Source: Candidatus Hydrogenedens sp. (GTDB taxonomy: Bacteria; Hydrogenedentota; Hydrogenedentia; Hydrogenedentales; CAITNO01). Taken from it: DNA of 35,850 nt. This document shows positions 14,916 through 23,833 of this stretch, in pieces. The stretch is taken from assembly GCA_012522755.1 (NCBI GenBank), contig JAAYJV010000022.1:1-35850 (forward strand). Direction: 5' to 3'. The position numbers and the translations under genes are program-made. How positions within the stretch are numbered: position 1 is the first letter of the stretch; each line of letters begins with the position of its first letter. The notes beneath the pieces were generated by a model. That model made no database searches. It worked only from the letters and a program-made list of their open reading frames with translations, and was not told the origin of the DNA.

Positions 14916-17585
14916 ATGAGTATGCTCGATAAAAACATGCTTCAAGACTGGCGAGAGGCACTGGCCGCCGTTGTTAATCAAAGTGGCCCGGAGGCTGCAG
15001 GGCTTCTGCTGCGTGAACTGGAACAGGGCTTCAACAGAGAGACGGGAATCAGCGCATTTTCAGCAACAACTCCCTATGTGAACACCATTCCCAAAGAGGA
15101 GGAACCGCCGTATCCCGGAGACCGTGATCTGGAACGTATCAACAAATCACTCATCCGCTGGAATGCCATGGCCATGGTGGTTCAGGCCAATCAGGCTTCC
15201 GACGGCATAGGCGGTCATATTTCCACTTACGCCTCCGCCGCGACTTTGTATGAAGTGGGCTTCAATCATTTCTTCCGAAACCGATCCGCCGATTACGGTG
15301 GCGACCAGCTTTTCATTCAAGGTCATGCGTCCCCCGGAATTTATGCGCGAGCCTTTCTTGAAGGACGTATTTCCTCCGAACTCATGACCAACTACCGTCG
15401 CGAACTCAAAGAAGGGGGAGGTCTCTCCTCTTATCCTCATCCCTGGCTCATGCCTGACTTCTGGAGCTATCCCACGGTGAGCATGGGGCTCGGCCCCATC
15501 ATGGCCATTTATCAGGCGCGCTTCAATCGTTACCTGGAAAACCGGGGACTCAAAGCAGCCAATGGCGGCCATGTCTGGGCTTTTCTGGGCGATGGTGAAA
15601 CGGACGAACCGGAATCTCTCGGTGCCATTACCCTGGCGGCCCGCGAGCGCCTGGACAATCTGATTTTTGTCGTCAACTGCAACCTGCAGCGCCTCGACGG
15701 GCCTGTACGCGGTAACGGCCAGATCATTCAGGAACTTGAAGGACACTTCAGAGGGGCCGGATGGAATGTCATCAAGGTTTTGTGGGGCAGTGAATGGGAT
15801 CCTGTCTTCGCCTCCGATACCGAAGGCGTTCTCCCTGAAGTCCTGGGTTCCATCGTGGACGGTGAGTATCAGAAATTCAGTGTGGAATCGGGTGCCTATA
15901 TCCGCAAAAAAATGCTGGAAAAAGATGCGCGCCTGGCTCCTTTCCTAGACAAATTCAGTGACACCCAGCTGCGCAAAATTCAGCGTGGGGGACATGATCC
16001 TCTCAAGGTATATGCAGCCTATCACCGTGCTGTGAACCATACAGGCCAGCCCACGGTGATCCTCGCCAAGACCATCAAAGGCTACGGCCTGGGCGAAAGT
16101 GGAGAAGGCAAGAACATCACGCATCAGCAGAAGAAACTCAATGAAGAGGAACTCTGGGAATTCCGCGGGCGCTTCGGCATCCCCATTTCAGACGAAGAAA
16201 TCGCCTACGCCCCCTTCTACCGCCCCCCTGAAGACAGCCCCAGCATGCGGTATCTTCACGAGAAACGCAAAGCCCTGGGTGGCTATCTTCCTGAGCGTGT
16301 TGTTGATGTGCCGCCCGTCAAAAAACTTGATGAGTCCCTCTTCGAGGAATTTCAGACCGGCTCGGACCGTCCCGCATCCACTACTATGGTCTTTGTCCGT
16401 ATCCTCATGAAACTGCTGCGTGATCGCGAAATAGGCAAGCTTATCGTGCCTATAGTGCCTGATGAAGCACGCACCTTCGGTATGGATGGCCTGTTCAGAC
16501 AGTTCGGTATCTATTCTTCCATCGGACAGCTCTACGAGCCTGTTGACGCTGAAAATCTGCTCTACTATAAAGAAGCCACAGATGGCCAGATCCTCGAAGA
16601 AGGAATCACTGAGGCCGGAGCCATGTCTTCTTTCCTCGCAGCCGGTTCCGCCTATGCCAACCAGGGAATCAACACCATTCCCTTCTTCGTCTATTATTCC
16701 ATGTTCGGCATGCAGCGCGTGGGCGATCTTGTCTGGGCCGGTGGCGACATGCGCACCCGTGGATTCATGGTGGGTGGTACTTCCGGCCGGACCACTCTGG
16801 CCGGTGAGGGCTTGCAGCATCAGGATGGCAACAGCCATCTTCTGGCCATGCCCGTCCCGAATCTCCACGCCTATGACCCGGCCTTCGCTTTCGAACTGGC
16901 CACCATCATTGAAGACGGTATCCATCGTATGTATACCCTTCAGGAAGATTGCTTTTACTATATCACCATCGGCAATGAGAACTATGCCATGCCTTCCAGG
17001 CCTTCCGGCGAAGGAATCCGCGAAGGAATCCTCAAAGGCATGTACAAGTTCCGGGCTGCGGAAGAGCTTCCCGGTGCAGATCAGGCCCGACACAAAGCCG
17101 TCCTGCTGGGAAGTGGCGCCATCATGAACGAAGTGCTCAAGGCGCAGGAAATCCTGGCCAGAGACCATCAGGTAGCCGCCGATGTCTGGAGTGTGACGAG
17201 CTATAAGGAACTGCGTCATGATGGCATGGCGGCTGATCGGCACAATCTCCTCAATCCCGGAGCACCCGAAAAGAAAGCCTATGTCACTCAATGTCTGGAG
17301 AAGGAAGAAGGCGTTGTCGTGGCCGCATCGGACTATGTGAAAATGCTTCCTGACAGTCTCGCCCGCTGGGTGCCTCAGGGCATTACCAGTCTGGGCACCG
17401 ATGGTTTCGGACGCAGCGAAACACGTCAATCCCTGCGCGACTTCTTCGAGGTGGATCATCGCTTCGTCATACTGGCAACCTTGAATGCCCTCCTGCAGAA
17501 AGGCGAGATCCCCGCGGAAAAGGTGAGCGAATATATGCAGTCAGCCGGCATTGCTTCAGACAAGCCGGATCCGCTTTTAAGTTGA
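14916..17585 (+). CDS. aceE: Pyruvate dehydrogenase E1 component, homodimeric type
   Basis: The 889-residue product matches the AceE length and decarboxylates pyruvate with thiamine diphosphate, passing the acetyl group to E2. The thiamine-diphosphate motif GDGETDEPES starts at residue 225 and runs to NCNLQRLDGPVRGNG. HISTYASAATLYEVGFNHFFR and MVGGTSGRTTLAGEGLQHQDGNSH are strong AceE signatures. ATG 14916 has AAGGG about seven bases upstream. aceF follows after 41 bp in the same direction. The lpd gene for E3 is not in the window and must lie elsewhere. The 114-bp upstream gap shows no clear promoter. Confidence 0.97.
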   Translation: MSMLDKNMLQDWREALAAVVNQSGPEAAGLLLRELEQGFNRETGISAFSATTPYVNTIPKEEEPPYPGDRDLERINKSLIRWNAMAMVVQANQASDGIGGHISTYASAATLYEVGFNHFFRNRSADYGGDQLFIQGHASPGIYARAFLEGRISSELMTNYRRELKEGGGLSSYPHPWLMPDFWSYPTVSMGLGPIMAIYQARFNRYLENRGLKAANGGHVWAFLGDGETDEPESLGAITLAARERLDNLIFVVNCNLQRLDGPVRGNGQIIQELEGHFRGAGWNVIKVLWGSEWDPVFASDTEGVLPEVLGSIVDGEYQKFSVESGAYIRKKMLEKDARLAPFLDKFSDTQLRKIQRGGHDPLKVYAAYHRAVNHTGQPTVILAKTIKGYGLGESGEGKNITHQQKKLNEEELWEFRGRFGIPISDEEIAYAPFYRPPEDSPSMRYLHEKRKALGGYLPERVVDVPPVKKLDESLFEEFQTGSDRPASTTMVFVRILMKLLRDREIGKLIVPIVPDEARTFGMDGLFRQFGIYSSIGQLYEPVDAENLLYYKEATDGQILEEGITEAGAMSSFLAAGSAYANQGINTIPFFVYYSMFGMQRVGDLVWAGGDMRTRGFMVGGTSGRTTLAGEGLQHQDGNSHLLAMPVPNLHAYDPAFAFELATIIEDGIHRMYTLQEDCFYYITIGNENYAMPSRPSGEGIREGILKGMYKFRAAEELPGADQARHKAVLLGSGAIMNEVLKAQEILARDHQVAADVWSVTSYKELRHDGMAADRHNLLNPGAPEKKAYVTQCLEKEEGVVVAASDYVKMLPDSLARWVPQGITSLGTDGFGRSETRQSLRDFFEVDHRFVILATLNALLQKGEIPAEKVSEYMQSAGIASDKPDPLLS

Positions 17586-17626
17586 ACAGTCACTGTAAGC
17601 CAAGCATTTAAAATAAGGGTAATTGC

Positions 17627-18970
17627 ATGCAAATTGAATTCAGAATGCCGGAACTGGGCGAAAACGTATCCGCCGGAACCATTGCAAGGATTCTTGTCCG
17701 GGTGGGAGACAGCATTTCTGTCGGGCAGGATGTATTGGAAGTGGAAACGGACAAGGCTGTGGCGGAACTTCCTTCTGACGTTGCCGGAGTCATCAAAGAA
17801 ATTCGGGTCAAAGAAGGCGATAAAGTCGGTACAGGCGAAGTACTCTTTATTCTGGAAAGTGCCGGAGAAACTATTCCAGCCGCTCCGGTTGCCGAGAAAA
17901 AAGAAGAGGCTGCACCGCCTCCAACAGCACCCGCACCTGCGCCCGCTCTTGCAGAACAAGCCGCACCCGCCGCACCTGCGCCGGCCCCGCAAGCTGCACC
18001 TCCTGTGGCTGCGCCGAGTCAGCCCACCGGTAAAGTACGCGCCGCTCCCTCAACACGGCAGTTTGCTCTGAATCATGATGTGGATCTGGCGCTGGTGCCT
18101 TCCGGCGATGGGTCAGGACGGGTCACCACGCAGGATGTGAAAGCCTATCTTGCCCAACGCGAGAGTGGGGGTGAAGCTGAAGCCCCTGCAGTCGCTCCCG
18201 TTGCATCAGCCGCTGCTGATCCTGCTGTTGCACCAGTCCTCAGCGGTGATGCGGGAAGGGACGCCTGGGGAGCCACGGAACTTGTGCCCATGAGTACGCT
18301 GAAAAGTACTGCGGCGAAACATCTGACCAGCAGCTGGCAGACCATTCCCCATGTGACCCACTTTGACAAAGCTGATATTACCGAATTGGAAGCCTTCAGA
18401 AAAGCCTCGGCCCGCAAAGCTGCGGTACTGGACATCCGATTGACTGTCACCGCTTTTCTCATCAAAGCACTGCCTGAAGTGCTCAAGCGCTTCCCCCAGT
18501 TCAACGCTTCCATCGATGTGGAAAAAATGGAACTGTCCCTCAAAAAATATTACAACATCGGCGTTGCCGTAGACACCGAAAATGGATTGCTTGTTCCGGC
18601 ACTGCGCAATGTGGATCAGAAGAGTGTTCTGGAAATTTCTCAAGAAATGGCCGAGCTGGCGCAAAAAGCACGGAACAGAAAATTGACTCTCGACGAAATG
18701 CGCGGAGGCACCTTCACGGTCAGCAATCTGGGTGGCCTGGGCGGTCATGCCTTCACGCCTATTATCAATGCTCCGGAAGTGGCCATTCTCGGCGTGTCCC
18801 GCTCTGTCATCGAGCCTGTCTACAGGGACGGTGAATTCGAGCCCCGCCTCATGCTTCCTCTGAGCCTCTCCTATGATCACCGCGTCATTGACGGAGCCGA
18901 TGCAGCCCGCTTTCTTCGCTATCTCTGCGAAGCGCTGGCGCAGCCCTGGCAACTGATGCTGGGCCTCTGA
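17627..18970 (+). CDS. aceF: Dihydrolipoamide acetyltransferase, E2 of pyruvate dehydrogenase
   Basis: This is the E2 core of the complex (447 residues, one lipoyl domain). The lipoyl domain spans 1-80 with the lipoyl lysine K43 in VETDKAVAE. An Ala-Pro-rich swinging linker (about 84-135) leads to a peripheral subunit-binding domain (about 137-174: STRQFALNHDVDL, then GRVTTQDVKAYL). A second Ala-Pro linker precedes the catalytic domain (about 215-447). The active-site motif DHRVIDGADAARFL has H418 and D422. AAGGGT precedes ATG 17627. It is co-directional with aceE and probably in one operon. Its stop lies only 30 bp from the convergent pilT stop. Confidence 0.96.
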   Translation: MQIEFRMPELGENVSAGTIARILVRVGDSISVGQDVLEVETDKAVAELPSDVAGVIKEIRVKEGDKVGTGEVLFILESAGETIPAAPVAEKKEEAAPPPTAPAPAPALAEQAAPAAPAPAPQAAPPVAAPSQPTGKVRAAPSTRQFALNHDVDLALVPSGDGSGRVTTQDVKAYLAQRESGGEAEAPAVAPVASAAADPAVAPVLSGDAGRDAWGATELVPMSTLKSTAAKHLTSSWQTIPHVTHFDKADITELEAFRKASARKAAVLDIRLTVTAFLIKALPEVLKRFPQFNASIDVEKMELSLKKYYNIGVAVDTENGLLVPALRNVDQKSVLEISQEMAELAQKARNRKLTLDEMRGGTFTVSNLGGLGGHAFTPIINAPEVAILGVSRSVIEPVYRDGEFEPRLMLPLSLSYDHRVIDGADAARFLRYLCEALAQPWQLMLGL

Positions 18971-19000
18971 CCCTGAAATCATCCTCCAGCCGGTGGCGGT

Positions 19001-20098
19001 CTATTTCAAGATGCCGCCCCGGCGGGAGCTCAGGCGGATGCCTTGCAGCAGCATGTTGAGGTCTTCCGGATTGTCCGAAATATCCATGCCCACCTCTTTT
19101 GTGATCAGTTCCCCCTTGATCAGGTCATGGAGGCTGTCATTGAAGCTCTGCATTCCCATTTCCCGACCGCTGGCAATGACCGTGTCCAGCTGAATGATAC
19201 GATTGTCCTTGATCAGTTTGCGTGCAGCCGGATTGACGATGAGTACCTCACAGGTGGGTACGCGCCCCATCCCGTCAGCTCTGGGCAGAAGGCGCATGCA
19301 CATGATTCCCCGCAGATTGAGAGAAAGCTGTGAGCGGATCTGATCATGATGTGTTGAGGGAAAGAGGTCAATGATACGATCAATGGTCTGTACCACGTTT
19401 GTTGTATGCAGGGTGGTGAAAACAAGATGGCCTGTTTCCGCAGCACTGATGGCCGCCTGAAAAGTTTCCAGATCACGCATCTCACCCACGAGAATAACAT
19501 CAGGGTCCTGGCGCATCATGGCCTTCAAGGCTGTGGAAAAATCCCGTGTATCCATGGAAATCTCGCGCTGACTGATGAGCGCCTTGCGGTCCTGATGCAG
19601 GTATTCAATGGGATCTTCAATCGTGACAATATGGCATTTGCGACGTCGGTTGATATAGTCCACAATGGCGGCCAGTGTCGTTGTTTTACCGCTCCCAGTG
19701 GTTCCCGTCAGAAGCACGAGCCCACGGGGCATTTCCGCAAAGGTGACCATGGCCGGCGGCAGATGCAGTTGCTCAAAAGTCTGAATGGTCGTCTTGATGC
19801 GACGCATGACACAGGAAACAAAGCCCCGTTGCCGGAAGATGTTCACACGGAAACGACCCACTCCTTTCTCTGTATAGGACAGATCCACTTCTCCGCGCTT
19901 GGTGAAATAGCGGCGTTGCTCCGCATTCAACATGATGTCCAGAACGGCATCCATCATTTCACTGCTGTAAACTTCTCCTTCAACAGGAGCCATGATGCCA
20001 TCAATACGAAGCCAGGGAGGACTGCCGACCTTCAAATGAACGTCCGAGGCATCCCGCTGCACACAACGCTGCAGAAGTTTCAAAAATTGTGTTTTCAT
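19001..20098 (-). CDS. pilT: Type IV pilus twitching motility ATPase PilT
   Basis: The 365-residue hexameric retraction ATPase has the typical N-terminal RDASDVHLKVGSPPWLRIDG, Walker A GTTGSGKT (132-139), the Asp box TIEDPIEYLH, Walker B VGEMRD (204-209) and the His box TGHLVFTTLHTTN. The GEMRDLET form favours PilT over PilB. The start codon overlaps the ftsZ stop in an ATGA (20095-20098), so translation is coupled to ftsZ. Linkage of pilT to a division cluster is unusual; pilus genes themselves are not in the window. PilU or a PilT paralogue is an alternative name. Confidence 0.93.
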   Translation of the reverse strand: MKTQFLKLLQRCVQRDASDVHLKVGSPPWLRIDGIMAPVEGEVYSSEMMDAVLDIMLNAEQRRYFTKRGEVDLSYTEKGVGRFRVNIFRQRGFVSCVMRRIKTTIQTFEQLHLPPAMVTFAEMPRGLVLLTGTTGSGKTTTLAAIVDYINRRRKCHIVTIEDPIEYLHQDRKALISQREISMDTRDFSTALKAMMRQDPDVILVGEMRDLETFQAAISAAETGHLVFTTLHTTNVVQTIDRIIDLFPSTHHDQIRSQLSLNLRGIMCMRLLPRADGMGRVPTCEVLIVNPAARKLIKDNRIIQLDTVIASGREMGMQSFNDSLHDLIKGELITKEVGMDISDNPEDLNMLLQGIRLSSRRGGILK

Positions 20099-21348
20099 TG
20101 CCTGTGCCTGTCTTTATGTTGTTTCAGGAGAAAAGCCGGAATATTGATATCTTCCATCCAGGTTGATTTGGATGAGACCGGCGGTGGCGGAGCGGGTGCT
20201 TCTTCAGCAACCCTGAAAAGATCATCCGTCTCACCCTCAACAAGGTCGTAACTATTTTCTTTCCCATCAGTCTCGGCATCACTGTCGTTGCTTTCAGGGA
20301 ACAGGGTATTGTCGGATTCAGCAACAGCCGCCATTACAGGTGCCGGAGTGATCACTTCTCTCTTGAGCGCCGTCCGGTATTCTTCGGCATCTCTACAGGG
20401 GAAGCCGGCGGCAATGACAGTAATCTGAATTTCTTCTCTATCTTCCAAATCCACAACATTGCCGCTGATGATCCGGGCATCGGGACTCGTGTTCCTGCGG
20501 ATGAAGCTGTTTGCCTGGACCACTTCCGCCATACGCAGGTCTTTTCCACCTCGGATATTGATGATCACCCCCTTGGCGCCCTGAATGTTGGTCTGCTCCA
20601 GAAGGGGACAATTGATGGCTTCTTCAGCTGCTATCATCGCACGGTTTTCACCGGTGGCAATACCAATACCCATGAGGGCACGTCCTTTGGATTCCATGAT
20701 CGTGCGAAGGTCAGAAAAGTCCAGATTGATCAGGCCGGGCTCAGTGATCAGTTCTGAAATGGCGCGCACACCATTGTGAAGCACTTCATCACCATGGCGG
20801 AACGCATCGACGAGAGCCATGTTCTCATCACAGAGCTCAGCGATACGATCATTGGGTACCACAATCAGTGTGTCCACTTCTTTTTCAAGTGCTTCCAGAC
20901 CTTCCAGTGCATTGTTCATCCGGTCTGCTCCCTCAAATTCAAAGGGAAGTGTAACGACGGCTATTGTCAGGGCACCCACACTGGCCGCTTCCTGTGCCAC
21001 CACGGGCGCCGCTCCGGTCCCTGTTCCGCCGCCCAGACCCAGAGTCAGAAAAATCAGGTCCGCACCTTCGAGGATCTTGTGGATTTCTTCGCGGTTTTCT
21101 TCCGCAGCCAGCCGGCCCACTTCGGGAATTGCGCCGGCACCCAGTCCGTTGTTCTGGCCGATCTGAAGACGATAAGGAGCAAGAGACTGCTGCAAGTCCT
21201 GTGCATCCGTATTGATGGCGATAAAGTCAACGCCGCTCATCTGGGCGTTGATCATGCGATTGACAGCATTGCCGCCACCTCCGCCAACGCCACAGACCTT
21301 AATGATCGCATGCTCCTCAAAGCATTGAAAGAGATTGTTCGGTGCCAT
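20095..21348 (-). CDS. ftsZ: Cell division protein FtsZ
   Basis: This tubulin-like GTPase (417 residues) forms the Z ring. The tubulin signature GGGTGTG is at 106-112, and the catalytic T7 loop NLDFSD (208-213) supplies the acidic residues. VGGGGGNAVN lies at 21-30. A variable acidic linker (about 335-395) leads to the conserved C-terminal peptide INIPAFLLKQHKD (about 402-414), which normally binds FtsA/ZipA-type partners. AAGGAG lies nine bases upstream of ATG 21348. ftsQ is directly upstream with a 52-bp gap containing a perfect hairpin; ftsA, normally between them, is absent here. It is coupled to pilT downstream. Confidence 0.97.
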   Translation of the reverse strand: MAPNNLFQCFEEHAIIKVCGVGGGGGNAVNRMINAQMSGVDFIAINTDAQDLQQSLAPYRLQIGQNNGLGAGAIPEVGRLAAEENREEIHKILEGADLIFLTLGLGGGTGTGAAPVVAQEAASVGALTIAVVTLPFEFEGADRMNNALEGLEALEKEVDTLIVVPNDRIAELCDENMALVDAFRHGDEVLHNGVRAISELITEPGLINLDFSDLRTIMESKGRALMGIGIATGENRAMIAAEEAINCPLLEQTNIQGAKGVIINIRGGKDLRMAEVVQANSFIRRNTSPDARIISGNVVDLEDREEIQITVIAAGFPCRDAEEYRTALKREVITPAPVMAAVAESDNTLFPESNDSDAETDGKENSYDLVEGETDDLFRVAEEAPAPPPPVSSKSTWMEDINIPAFLLKQHKDRHRQ

Positions 21349-21375
21349 CTCAAGTTCTCCTTCCGGATAAGTTCC

Positions 21376-21395
21376 CGGGTTGAGCAGTCAACCCG
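21376..21395. other. Perfect 8-bp hairpin between ftsQ and ftsZ
   Basis: CGGGTTGA (21376-21383) and TCAACCCG (21388-21395) pair perfectly around a 4-base loop. It is not followed by a T-run on either strand, so it is not a standard intrinsic terminator. It lies between the ftsQ stop and the ftsZ ribosome site and could affect mRNA processing or the FtsZ to FtsQ ratio. Confidence 0.6.
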
Positions 21396-21400
21396 CCTGT

Positions 21401-22183
21401 TTATTTACAAACCAGATCCGCATCAAAACGCAGATCAAGATAACAATCACAAGGAAGCTCACCCTGTCTGTCATCCCAGAGAATATTCAGACGGGTGGCC
21501 TGTTCTTCAAAATCAGAACGGCCCCAGCGGATTTCGTAAGGAAGCTCTTCAAAAAACATGCGTAAAAGAGAGGGAGACTCCGCTGACAGTTCAGACAGTG
21601 TCAGCTTCTCTGACATGGGCATGCGGATATAGATGTCCCACAAAGACAGTGCCTCCGATAATTCCGGACTCACGATCTGGGTGCCGGGCGTGCCCACGGT
21701 CAAGGTGGGCAGATTCGTGATCAGAGGTCCCGTATGAAGGGAAAAGGGAGTCAGTTCCCGAAGAATATAGCACTCCCGATCAATCTCAAAAAGCCGGTTA
21801 TGCATGAGCACACAGGCAAAAGCCGTACGCTCAATCACACGGATAAGCACCTGCTCCGGATAACTGCGAATCACTTTACAGTGCTTGATATACGGCATTT
21901 CTTCTACTCGTCGGGCGATATCTTCAAGATCCAGCCGGAAAATGGCATCCTCCTTCCTGATCTCGGCCACATCGAGGATTTCCTCTTCATCCACCATGAA
22001 GTTGCCTTCAAACAGAATCTTCTTCACAGTAAACCTCGGAAGCATCTGTGTAATCACAACAGCGAGCACAGTCAGGATTATGATTCCACCCACAATCATT
22101 TCCGCAACCTGGACATAAGGTTTTTTCGCTCCTTTTTGAGCCTCTTTACCCCGACCAGATGTCTTTTTCCCTTTATCGCTCAT
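21401..22183 (-). CDS. ftsQ: Cell division protein FtsQ
   Basis: The 260-residue bitopic inner-membrane divisome protein has a basic cytoplasmic N-terminus (KGKKTSGRGKEAQKGAKK), one membrane helix (about 28-50, IVGGIIILTVLAVVI) and a POTRA domain starting FTVKKILFEGNFMVDEEEIL. The FtsQ/DivIB beta domain continues to the end. The POTRA opening and the SYPEQVLIRVIER segment are good family matches. The start overlaps the murC 3' end by 11 bp, so the genes are co-translated. Identification rests on architecture and position as well as sequence. Confidence 0.88.
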   Translation of the reverse strand: MSDKGKKTSGRGKEAQKGAKKPYVQVAEMIVGGIIILTVLAVVITQMLPRFTVKKILFEGNFMVDEEEILDVAEIRKEDAIFRLDLEDIARRVEEMPYIKHCKVIRSYPEQVLIRVIERTAFACVLMHNRLFEIDRECYILRELTPFSLHTGPLITNLPTLTVGTPGTQIVSPELSEALSLWDIYIRMPMSEKLTLSELSAESPSLLRMFFEELPYEIRWGRSDFEEQATRLNILWDDRQGELPCDCYLDLRFDADLVCK

Positions 22184-23639
22184 GGGTGCTTCCTCGATGA
22201 ACCTTCCTCAAACTCGCCAAAACAGCCGGAGCAATCTTGTTGATATCCCCGGCACCTAAAATCAAAATCACATCACCTGACTCAGCATCATGGGCAACAA
22301 CCTCGGGAACACTGTGCATGTCCTGCAACAACTCGACATGGCTCATGCCCTGCTCGCAAGCAGCGTCAACGATCAAACCCGCATCCACACCCGGCATGGG
22401 CTGCTCCCGGGAGGGATAAATCTCTGTAACCAGTGCCCGATCGGCTCCGGAAAGGACCCGCGCGAAATCGTCACAGAAAAACTTTGTGCGACTGTACAGA
22501 TGAGGTTGAAACACACATAAAATACGCTTCGGCTCAAGCCAGCGGATGGCCTCCAGAGCGCTTGCTATTTCCGTGGGGTGGTGGGCATAATCTTCCACAA
22601 GCTGAACTCCGGCCACTTCGCCACGCCATTGAAGACGACGACGCACACCCTCAAACTGACCCAGACCGGCACTCACCGTGGGAAAGCGCATCCCCAGACA
22701 CAAGCCTACAGAACACGCAGCAAGCGCATTGAGAATGTTATGACGGCCCACAGCCTGAATCTCCACCGTACCCAGAAAGCCTTTCTGACCGAAACGCAGA
22801 TCATGGCTCACCACATCGAAAAGTGTACGAAAGGGAGTGAATGCATCCCCGCCGGAACTCTCGGAAACAGATCTTCCCTTACGGATATTGGTCGCCTGCA
22901 GAGACACGTCATCCTCGAGCCCGTAAGTCAGGGTCACCCCTTCTATCTGGGGCATGATCTCACGGCAGTTCGGATCATCACCACATAAAATCGTCTGACC
23001 GTAAAAGGGAACCATATTGCAGAAATCGACAAAAGCACGTTTGATGCGATCCAGAGTGCCATAATATTCCAGATGCTCCGCATCGATGCTTGTCACAACG
23101 GCAACAGTGGGATGAAGCCGCAGGAAAGAACCGTCATGCTCATCCGCTTCGGCAACAAGACAATCCCCGGCGCCCCAACGTGCATTGGTGCCACTGCGAT
23201 GCAGAATCCCGCCCACGATCGTTGTCGCACCAATATTGGCACTATCGAGGAAGGCGCTGATCATGGACGTGGTGGTTGTTTTCCCATGGGTACCCGCAAC
23301 AACCACAGCATGGGGTTTCAAGCGGATCAGATCGGCCAGCAACTCACTGCGATGCAGGACAGGGATACCCCGTTCCCGCGCGGCAACCACTTCCGCATTG
23401 TCTTCCGCAATAGCGGCTGATACCACCACAATCTCCGCATCCCCCAGGTGGGTGGCGTCATGCCCCTCATGAAACAACAGACCGAATTGCTGCAATCGCC
23501 GGATGATCGAAGAGTGTTGCACATCCGATCCGGAAAGCTCATACCCCAGATTCAACAGAATCTCGGCCAGACCGCTCATTCCGATGCCGCCAACGCCGAT
23601 AAAATGAACTTTTCGCCTAGGACCGTTTAAAGATTGCAT
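22173..23639 (-). CDS. murC: UDP-N-acetylmuramate--L-alanine ligase
   Basis: The product (488 residues, usual length) adds L-alanine to UDP-MurNAc in peptidoglycan precursor synthesis. VHFIGVGGIGMSGLAEIL (11-28) is the MurC N-terminal signature. The ATP-binding motif GTHGKTTTT starts at G116, and EADEHDGSFLRL, AVGRHNILNALAA and EDYAHHPTEI follow as typical Mur ligase motifs. ATG 23639 has only a weak ribosome site (GGGA about 11 bases upstream). It is the first gene of murC-ftsQ-ftsZ-pilT. The promoter is an extended -10 at 23671-23679. murB and ddl, often next to murC, are absent. Confidence 0.96.
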   Translation of the reverse strand: MQSLNGPRRKVHFIGVGGIGMSGLAEILLNLGYELSGSDVQHSSIIRRLQQFGLLFHEGHDATHLGDAEIVVVSAAIAEDNAEVVAARERGIPVLHRSELLADLIRLKPHAVVVAGTHGKTTTTSMISAFLDSANIGATTIVGGILHRSGTNARWGAGDCLVAEADEHDGSFLRLHPTVAVVTSIDAEHLEYYGTLDRIKRAFVDFCNMVPFYGQTILCGDDPNCREIMPQIEGVTLTYGLEDDVSLQATNIRKGRSVSESSGGDAFTPFRTLFDVVSHDLRFGQKGFLGTVEIQAVGRHNILNALAACSVGLCLGMRFPTVSAGLGQFEGVRRRLQWRGEVAGVQLVEDYAHHPTEIASALEAIRWLEPKRILCVFQPHLYSRTKFFCDDFARVLSGADRALVTEIYPSREQPMPGVDAGLIVDAACEQGMSHVELLQDMHSVPEVVAHDAESGDVILILGAGDINKIAPAVLASLRKVHRGSTHER

Positions 23640-23656
23640 GAGTCAAAATCCCATAT

Positions 23657-23695
23657 ATTGTGGTTTTTCTATTATAGCATAAGGCAAACCACAAT
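23657..23695 (-). promoter_or_regulatory. murC promoter inside a 10-bp inverted repeat
   Basis: On the minus strand, TGCTATAAT (23679-23671) is a perfect extended -10; no strong -35 is seen. It is enclosed by a perfect inverted repeat, ATTGTGGTTT (23657-23666) and AAACCACAAT (23686-23695), whose 19-base gap contains the -10. This looks like a repressor site or a stem in the 5' leader. Confidence 0.6.
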
Positions 23696-23750
23696 AAAAA
23701 GGGGTGTTTTCACTGGGAGGGACTGTGACAGTATAGGAAAAAGAGAAAGA

Positions 23751-23775
23751 AAAACACAAAAAATCTTTGTGTTTT
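23751..23775. other. Perfect A/T-rich hairpin
   Basis: AAAACACAAA (23751-23760) and TTTGTGTTTT (23766-23775) form a 10-bp perfect inverted repeat around the loop AAATC. It lies between two divergent promoters, so a terminator role is unlikely unless it insulates them. A regulator site is possible. Confidence 0.5.
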
Positions 23776-23804
23776 CCGTATGATGGAATGATAGTGTGTT
23801 ATAC

Positions 23805-23833
23805 TTGTCCTCAATAAACAGTATGTGCATAAT
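23805..23833 (+). promoter_or_regulatory. Candidate promoter of the cas3-csx17-csb1-csb2 operon
   Basis: The -35 TTGTCC (four of six) at 23805-23810 and -10 CATAAT (five of six) at 23828-23833 are 17 bases apart. Transcription would start near 23840, giving an unusually long leader of about 147 bases before cas3. Confidence 0.5.

Noticed and set aside
16188-17459. 423-codon minus-strand frame opposite aceE
   Set aside because: It is an antisense shadow of the strongly conserved aceE gene; no domain is recognisable.
21376-21395. Intrinsic terminator after ftsQ
   Set aside because: The hairpin is perfect but has no T-run on the transcript strand, and ftsZ would be cut off from its operon.
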